Shown: in pieces, positions 6,440 to 9,862 of the stretch
Layout of the letters: each line of letters begins with the position of its first letter
How positions within the stretch are numbered: the first letter of the stretch is position 1
DNA from: CAYWQB01 sp964460785
Lineage (GTDB): Bacteria; Chlamydiota; Chlamydiia; Chlamydiales; CAYWQB01
Direction: 5' to 3'
NCBI GenBank assembly: GCA_964460785.1
Contig: CAYWQB010000007.1
Coordinates: 1-9,862, forward strand
Length of the DNA: 9,862 nt
Position numbers and translations under genes: made by a program
The notes under the pieces: generated by a model
Told to the model about the DNA's origin: nothing
What the model saw: only the letters and a program-made list of their open reading frames with translations
Database searches by the model: none

Positions 6440-7313
6440 CGCTTATTTACCACAAGGCCCTTCCCCTGCTTCATTAGAGGCTAACCCTCTATCACCCACA
6501 AGTATTACAGAGGCAGTCAAGCGGTCTGCTAAAGTGCCTTTTGCTCAAGGCAGGCAGGGGTCTTTATATCACTGCTGCATTAAAGGACGAGCTTTTGCTG
6601 TGAAGCAGCTTTCCACTTATAGTCGAAGCACTGAAAGAGAAGTCAATCTAACAATAAATCTTCCCCCTCACCCGCATTTAGTGCGAGGAGTAGAAAGCTA
6701 TGAGCAAGATGGAAACACAGGTTTAGTTTTGGATTATGTGCCAGGTCCTAGCCTGGAAAAGCATATGCAGACAACAGGGAGCTCGGTATTCACAGGTTTT
6801 CAAGGCTCTGGGGGGATGAAGCGTATTCAACAGTTTTGTAAGCAGATGTTGCATGTGATCGCTCACTTACACAAGCATGGGGTCGTGCACAGAGATATAA
6901 AGCCTGCGAATATCTGCATGGTTCAAAAGGAGAAAGAGGTCGACTATGTACTTGTTGATCTTGGGCTGTCTCGCTCTTTAAGGACAAAGTCTGGGCTTTT
7001 TAAGCCGATTGATGGTGAGGAAGAGCCTGCAGAGGGGCGTTTCTCTCCATGTGGAACGAGGGATTATTTAGCTCCTGAGATTTCTCAGCGGATTAGACGA
7101 AGTATTACTTTCTCTTCTCCGGAAATTGCGTATAATGAACGTGTAGACATTTGGTCTTTCGGAAAAACATTGGATCAGCTTACCGGACGAGAGCCGCAAC
7201 AAGTGTGCAAAGAGCTAAGAGTCTTTATCAACCGCTGCTTGATAAACTTTGCTGATGCACGGCCCTCAGCTGAAGAGCTGCTTCAAGACCCATTTTTGGA
7301 TCAAAACTTTTAA
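6426..7313 (+). CDS. Eukaryotic-like Ser/Thr protein kinase, compact (295 aa)
   Basis: The third kinase of the operon and the shortest, with an N-terminal extension of only ~33 residues. The glycine loop is partly eroded: the first glycine is A40, while G42 and G45 remain. It has FAVK with K60, helix-C E72, a canonical HRDIKPAN (155-162), DLG (178-180), APE (216-218), DIWSFG from D241, and R279. The D-E insertion is short (~112-130, Gly/Ser-rich). The activation segment has the family layout with KSGLF, an acidic run GEEEPAEG (197-204) and SPCGT (207-211). It lacks the KW pair seen in its paralogues. An extra Ser/Arg-rich piece (~220-236) lies between APE and helix F. Catalytic residues are complete, so activity is likely. 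The start at TTG 6426 is chosen on the ribosome site; a GTG at 6405 would add 7 residues. It is coupled to the upstream kinase and followed 12 bp later by the secreted deaminase-like gene. Confidence 0.92.
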   Translation: MRLNSAYLPQGPSPASLEANPLSPTSITEAVKRSAKVPFAQGRQGSLYHCCIKGRAFAVKQLSTYSRSTEREVNLTINLPPHPHLVRGVESYEQDGNTGLVLDYVPGPSLEKHMQTTGSSVFTGFQGSGGMKRIQQFCKQMLHVIAHLHKHGVVHRDIKPANICMVQKEKEVDYVLVDLGLSRSLRTKSGLFKPIDGEEEPAEGRFSPCGTRDYLAPEISQRIRRSITFSSPEIAYNERVDIWSFGKTLDQLTGREPQQVCKELRVFINRCLINFADARPSAEELLQDPFLDQNF

Positions 7314-7325
7314 TCAAAGATCTTG

Positions 7326-8453
7326 ATGAGACAGTTTTTTTTTGTTTGTTTAAGTTTACTTTTGTCATTTTCTGGGGCGCTTTTTGCTTCGAATTATCAT
7401 GAGCACCTCTTTTCCCTACCCTTTAAGGACAATTTTTACTCCGTTTCTCCTGCAATTTTACGTGTAGGGAGAGAGATCCCTTTGAAAAAGGTTTTCCCTA
7501 CAGAGACTCAGTGGATGGAGTTCATGCTAGAGAAATATCCTCAAGAGCAAGAAAAGTATGATTATTGGTGCAAACGTTCGTTGACAGAGTTTATTAATAG
7601 TCGCGAGAAGGATCCTCAAGAGGCTTTAATTGACCTTATGGACTTCGATAGCTTTTTAGGCTGCTCTTGTCCAAAGCGTCAAATAGGGTACGAATGTATC
7701 GAAAACTTAAGAAAAGCCACTCTTCTAGCCCTTCCCACACAAGAGTTTTTACAAATCTATCAAGAGTACTTTCAGCAAGAGCCTCTTGTTAACCGTCAGG
7801 TGGTCTATGCTACGGTTTCTGGACGCTTGTTTGAATCGGGGCAACTTGCTAAGGCAAAGCAACTGAAGAAGTTGGCTTCTAACTTCAAGACAGTACTTCT
7901 TTATCGCGTTTCTCTGCAGCGCCACCGGTTGATTTCAAAAGGAGTCCAAGCGATTTCTTCCGCTGTACGGCAGCAAATTAAGAGTAAGTTGATCACTGCA
8001 GTGGATCTAGTGGCAAGCCTCTATGAACAACCAGGAGATTATCTAGGGCAAGAGCGGCAGATCGCAGAAAAAATCAAAGAGCTTTTTGACTTTATCGATA
8101 AGTACCAGACAGTCCTTTACCTGCATGCATTTGAAGCAGCCAGTGAAGGGGGTGTTTATACAGCCTTACAGAAAGTGTTAGCAAACTATAAGCGTCCACT
8201 CCGGATTTCCATTGGACATATTAATGCTCTCACTGATGAGTGGCTAGAAGCTTGGAAAAGCTTTCCTTCGACCAAGATTCATTTCCATAGCTGCCCAGCT
8301 TCTGCCTATTATTTGCATGGCTTTTCTTATCAAGAGATGAAAAAGCAGATTCATAAGATTCAAAGAAAGGGACTTCCTGTAACCTTAGGGTCTGATGGCC
8401 GTGGTATTTTACCGCAAAGCTCTTGGGAAGAGCTTAAGCTTTCTATGCAGTAA
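7326..8453 (+). CDS. Secreted adenosine/AMP deaminase-like metal hydrolase, short C-terminus (375 aa)
   Basis: Residues 1-21 form a Sec signal peptide: R2, a hydrophobic core FFFVCLSLLLSF, and a probable cut after ALFA. The mature part shows the landmarks of the adenosine/AMP deaminase TIM-barrel family in order. These are the metal HxH as H25-E-H27, then HAFE (267-270, family HAGE, with the catalytic Glu), IGH (H298, family IGHG), SCPAS (322-326, family CPTSN), and a C-terminal strand VTLGSDGRG (352-360) with metal-ligand candidate D357. Known members convert adenosine to inosine. Two oddities stand out: the second Asp of the usual DD pair is Gly358, and the protein stops ~18 residues after D357, where relatives usually continue for several more helices. 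Substrate and activity are therefore uncertain. ATG 7326 is preferred over the adjacent TTG 7323; the ribosome site is weak. It is probably the last gene of the kinase operon and acts outside the cytoplasm, unlike the kinases. Confidence 0.75.
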   Translation: MRQFFFVCLSLLLSFSGALFASNYHEHLFSLPFKDNFYSVSPAILRVGREIPLKKVFPTETQWMEFMLEKYPQEQEKYDYWCKRSLTEFINSREKDPQEALIDLMDFDSFLGCSCPKRQIGYECIENLRKATLLALPTQEFLQIYQEYFQQEPLVNRQVVYATVSGRLFESGQLAKAKQLKKLASNFKTVLLYRVSLQRHRLISKGVQAISSAVRQQIKSKLITAVDLVASLYEQPGDYLGQERQIAEKIKELFDFIDKYQTVLYLHAFEAASEGGVYTALQKVLANYKRPLRISIGHINALTDEWLEAWKSFPSTKIHFHSCPASAYYLHGFSYQEMKKQIHKIQRKGLPVTLGSDGRGILPQSSWEELKLSMQ

Positions 8454-8455
8454 CA

Positions 8456-8485
8456 TTGATTGATATGCCCCTTCTCCGTTAAACT
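8456..8485 (+). promoter_or_regulatory. Candidate promoter for ndh
   Basis: TTGATT (8456-8461) and TAAACT (8480-8485) are 18 bp apart. An overlapping TTGATA (8460-8465) is a better -35 sequence, but only 14 bp away. A start near 8492 gives a ~29-nt leader that retains the AAGGGG ribosome site (8505-8510), 10 bases before GTG 8521. Confidence 0.45.
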
Positions 8486-8510
8486 AAAGTTTGAGAGAAC
8501 TGTGAAGGGG
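8468..8510. repeat. 7-bp inverted repeat between the promoter and ndh
   Basis: CCCCTTC (8468-8474) and GAAGGGG (8504-8510) are perfect reverse complements with a 29-nt spacer. The spacer itself holds the small palindrome AAACT-AA-AGTTT (8481-8492). The right arm is the ndh ribosome site. In read-through RNA from the upstream gene the stem would hide that site. RNA from the candidate promoter would start after the left arm and stay open. Confidence 0.4.
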
Positions 8511-8520
8511 TCCATTTATT

Positions 8521-9846
8521 GTGGTAGAGTATGAAGTCGTTGTCATTGGTGGGGGATTTGGAGGGCTCACTGCCGCAAAAGAGCTAGCAGGCAGTGAGTT
8601 AAAAGTTTGCGTAATTGATCGTACAAATCATCATCTATTTCAGCCCTTGCTCTATCAGGTTGCGACAGCGGCACTCTCTCCCTCAGACATTGCCACTCCT
8701 CTTCGTGAGGTTTTGCGGAGCAGCCAAAATATACGCGTGATGATGGGAGAGGTCACCGGTATTGACCATGATAAAAGGCAGGTGCAACTAGAAAGTGGGG
8801 CCGTGATTGGCTTTAAATGGCTTGTGGTTGCGACAGGGTCTAGGCATTCCTATTTTGGTCATCAGGAGTGGGAAAAGCTCGCTCCAGGACTGAAAACATT
8901 GACAGATGCAGTGCATATTCGAGAGCGGCTTCTTCTCTCCTTTGAAAAGGCAGAGCGTTTAAAAATGCTGCATGGGCAATCGATCTCTTATAGGGATGCA
9001 GCAAAATATTTGAACTTTGTTGTTGTAGGCGGGGGACCTACAGGGGTAGAAATGGCTGGGGCCATTGCCGAGATTGCACATAAAACTTTATTTAAAGACT
9101 TTCGTTATATAGATCCAAAGGACTCTCGCATTTACCTTTTGGAAGGGGGGCCTTACCTTTTAAGCTCCTATCCAAAGAGATTATCCAAGCGAGCCAAAAG
9201 GGATTTAGAAAAACTAGGAGTCTCTGTTCTTACAGAGCAGATTGTAACAGAAATTAGTGAAGAAGGGGTCTCTGTTGGCGAGCTCTTTATCCCCTCATCG
9301 AATGTGATTTGGGCTGCTGGCAACTGTGCCTCTCCTTTAGTGAAGTCTTTGCCAGGAGAGGTGAATCGCGCTGGAGCTTTCAAGGTAGAGGCAGATTTAA
9401 GTATCCCTATAGATGAGCAGATTTTTGTGATCGGAGATGCTGCAGCTTCAAAAGATAGGAAAGGGAACAGGTTGCCTGCTATCGCTCCTGTCGCTTTACA
9501 GCAAGGAGCGTATGTCGCAAAGATAATTAAAAAGCAGATTCCAAGAGCAAAGCGCCAGCCCTTTCGCTATTTAGACAAGGGATCTTTGGCCACGATTGGC
9601 AAGGCAAAAGCTGTAGGGACAGTAGGTAAGCTGCAGTTTACAGGCTTCATTGCCTGGTTAGTTTGGGCTGTTCTGCATATTCTTTACCTGGTTTCTTTTC
9701 AGAGTCGCATCAGTGTTATGATGCAGTGGATTTCCCAGTATCTCCTAGGGAAAAGGGCCTCTAGACTGATCTATTTAACACGAGTATCTAAGAGGCAAAA
9801 ACAGGCAAAAATGGAAAAAAATAAAAAAGGTGAGAAAAAGGCTTGA
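8521..9846 (+). CDS. ndh: Type II NADH:quinone oxidoreductase (NDH-2), 441 aa
   Basis: A single-subunit, non-proton-pumping flavoenzyme that passes electrons from NADH through FAD to membrane quinone. The N-terminal Rossmann fold has the FAD motif GGGFGG (10-15), followed by the NDH-2-typical NHHLFQPLLYQVA stretch (36-48). ATGS is at 104-107. A second Rossmann fold holds the NAD(P)H motif GGGPTGVE (170-177). The FAD-binding IFVIGDAA is at 301-308 and the quinone-site region APVALQQG at 322-329. The C-terminal hydrophobic stretch (~373-392) and following amphipathic part anchor the enzyme to the inner face of the membrane. A very basic tail (425-441, mostly Lys) ends the protein. Length is normal for the family. 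The start is GTG 8521 with AAGGGG 10 bases upstream. It appears to be transcribed separately from the kinase operon. Confidence 0.96.
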   Translation: MVEYEVVVIGGGFGGLTAAKELAGSELKVCVIDRTNHHLFQPLLYQVATAALSPSDIATPLREVLRSSQNIRVMMGEVTGIDHDKRQVQLESGAVIGFKWLVVATGSRHSYFGHQEWEKLAPGLKTLTDAVHIRERLLLSFEKAERLKMLHGQSISYRDAAKYLNFVVVGGGPTGVEMAGAIAEIAHKTLFKDFRYIDPKDSRIYLLEGGPYLLSSYPKRLSKRAKRDLEKLGVSVLTEQIVTEISEEGVSVGELFIPSSNVIWAAGNCASPLVKSLPGEVNRAGAFKVEADLSIPIDEQIFVIGDAAASKDRKGNRLPAIAPVALQQGAYVAKIIKKQIPRAKRQPFRYLDKGSLATIGKAKAVGTVGKLQFTGFIAWLVWAVLHILYLVSFQSRISVMMQWISQYLLGKRASRLIYLTRVSKRQKQAKMEKNKKGEKKA

Positions 9847-9850
9847 GGTA

Positions 9851-9859
9851 AAAAGGGGG
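9851..9859 (+). promoter_or_regulatory. Possible ribosome binding site of a gene beyond the window
   Basis: AAAAGGGGG directly after the ndh stop codon looks like a Shine-Dalgarno, suggesting that a co-directional gene starts just past the window edge, possibly in the same operon as ndh. The start codon is not in view. Confidence 0.25.
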
Positions 9860-9862
9860 TAT

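Noticed and set aside
8451..8520. A frameshift hiding the missing C-terminus of the deaminase-like protein
   Set aside because: None of the frames after the stop gives sequence resembling the usual C-terminal helices, and the candidate ndh promoter occupies the space.
1..9862. CRISPR array, insertion sequence, integrase, or attachment-site repeat next to the tRNAs
   Set aside because: No regularly spaced direct repeats, no transposase or integrase frame, and no obvious second copy of a tRNA 3' end was seen in the window.

Overview
The window is a bacterial chromosomal segment with all recognised genes on the + strand. It opens with a tRNA-Ala(TGC)/tRNA-Ile(GAT) pair that is not flanked by rRNA and does not encode the 3' CCA. 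It continues with a large unrecognised ORF, a cluster of eukaryotic-like (Hanks-type) Ser/Thr protein kinase paralogues, a secreted adenosine-deaminase-like protein, and a type II NADH dehydrogenase. The isolated Ala/Ile pair, A/T-ending codon use (TCT, CCT, GCT), use of TTG and GTG starts, and soluble kinases with long disordered N-termini would fit an intracellular bacterium such as an environmental chlamydia (Parachlamydiales or Simkania type). That placement is inference; no marker gene in the window proves it.

Layout: 67-219 two tRNAs; 355-1980 a large soluble ORFan; 2072-3337 a kinase-fold protein that has lost essentially every catalytic residue (a pseudokinase) behind its own candidate promoter; 3426-3824 a small Ser/acidic-rich protein resembling in style the disordered N-termini of the kinases; 3939-7313 three tightly coupled kinase genes (4-bp ATGA overlap, then a 14-bp overlap with a TTG start) with intact Lys/Asp/Asn/DxG residues; 7326-8453 a signal-peptide protein with the adenosine/AMP deaminase metal motifs, 12 bp downstream and probably co-transcribed; 8521-9846 ndh with its own candidate promoter.

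The most interesting content is the kinase cluster. Four paralogues share a family-specific long activation segment (a G-[VIL]-P-x-[KG]-W element in three of them, then an acidic variable run, then [ST]-P-x-G-T before APE) and variable insertions between helices D and E. They differ in the HRD histidine (Phe, Tyr or His). One member has degenerated catalytically while keeping the fold residues. A plausible model is a kinase/pseudokinase signalling or effector module made by tandem duplication, with the pseudokinase and the small acidic protein as scaffold, regulator or substrate. This model is not demonstrated by the sequence.
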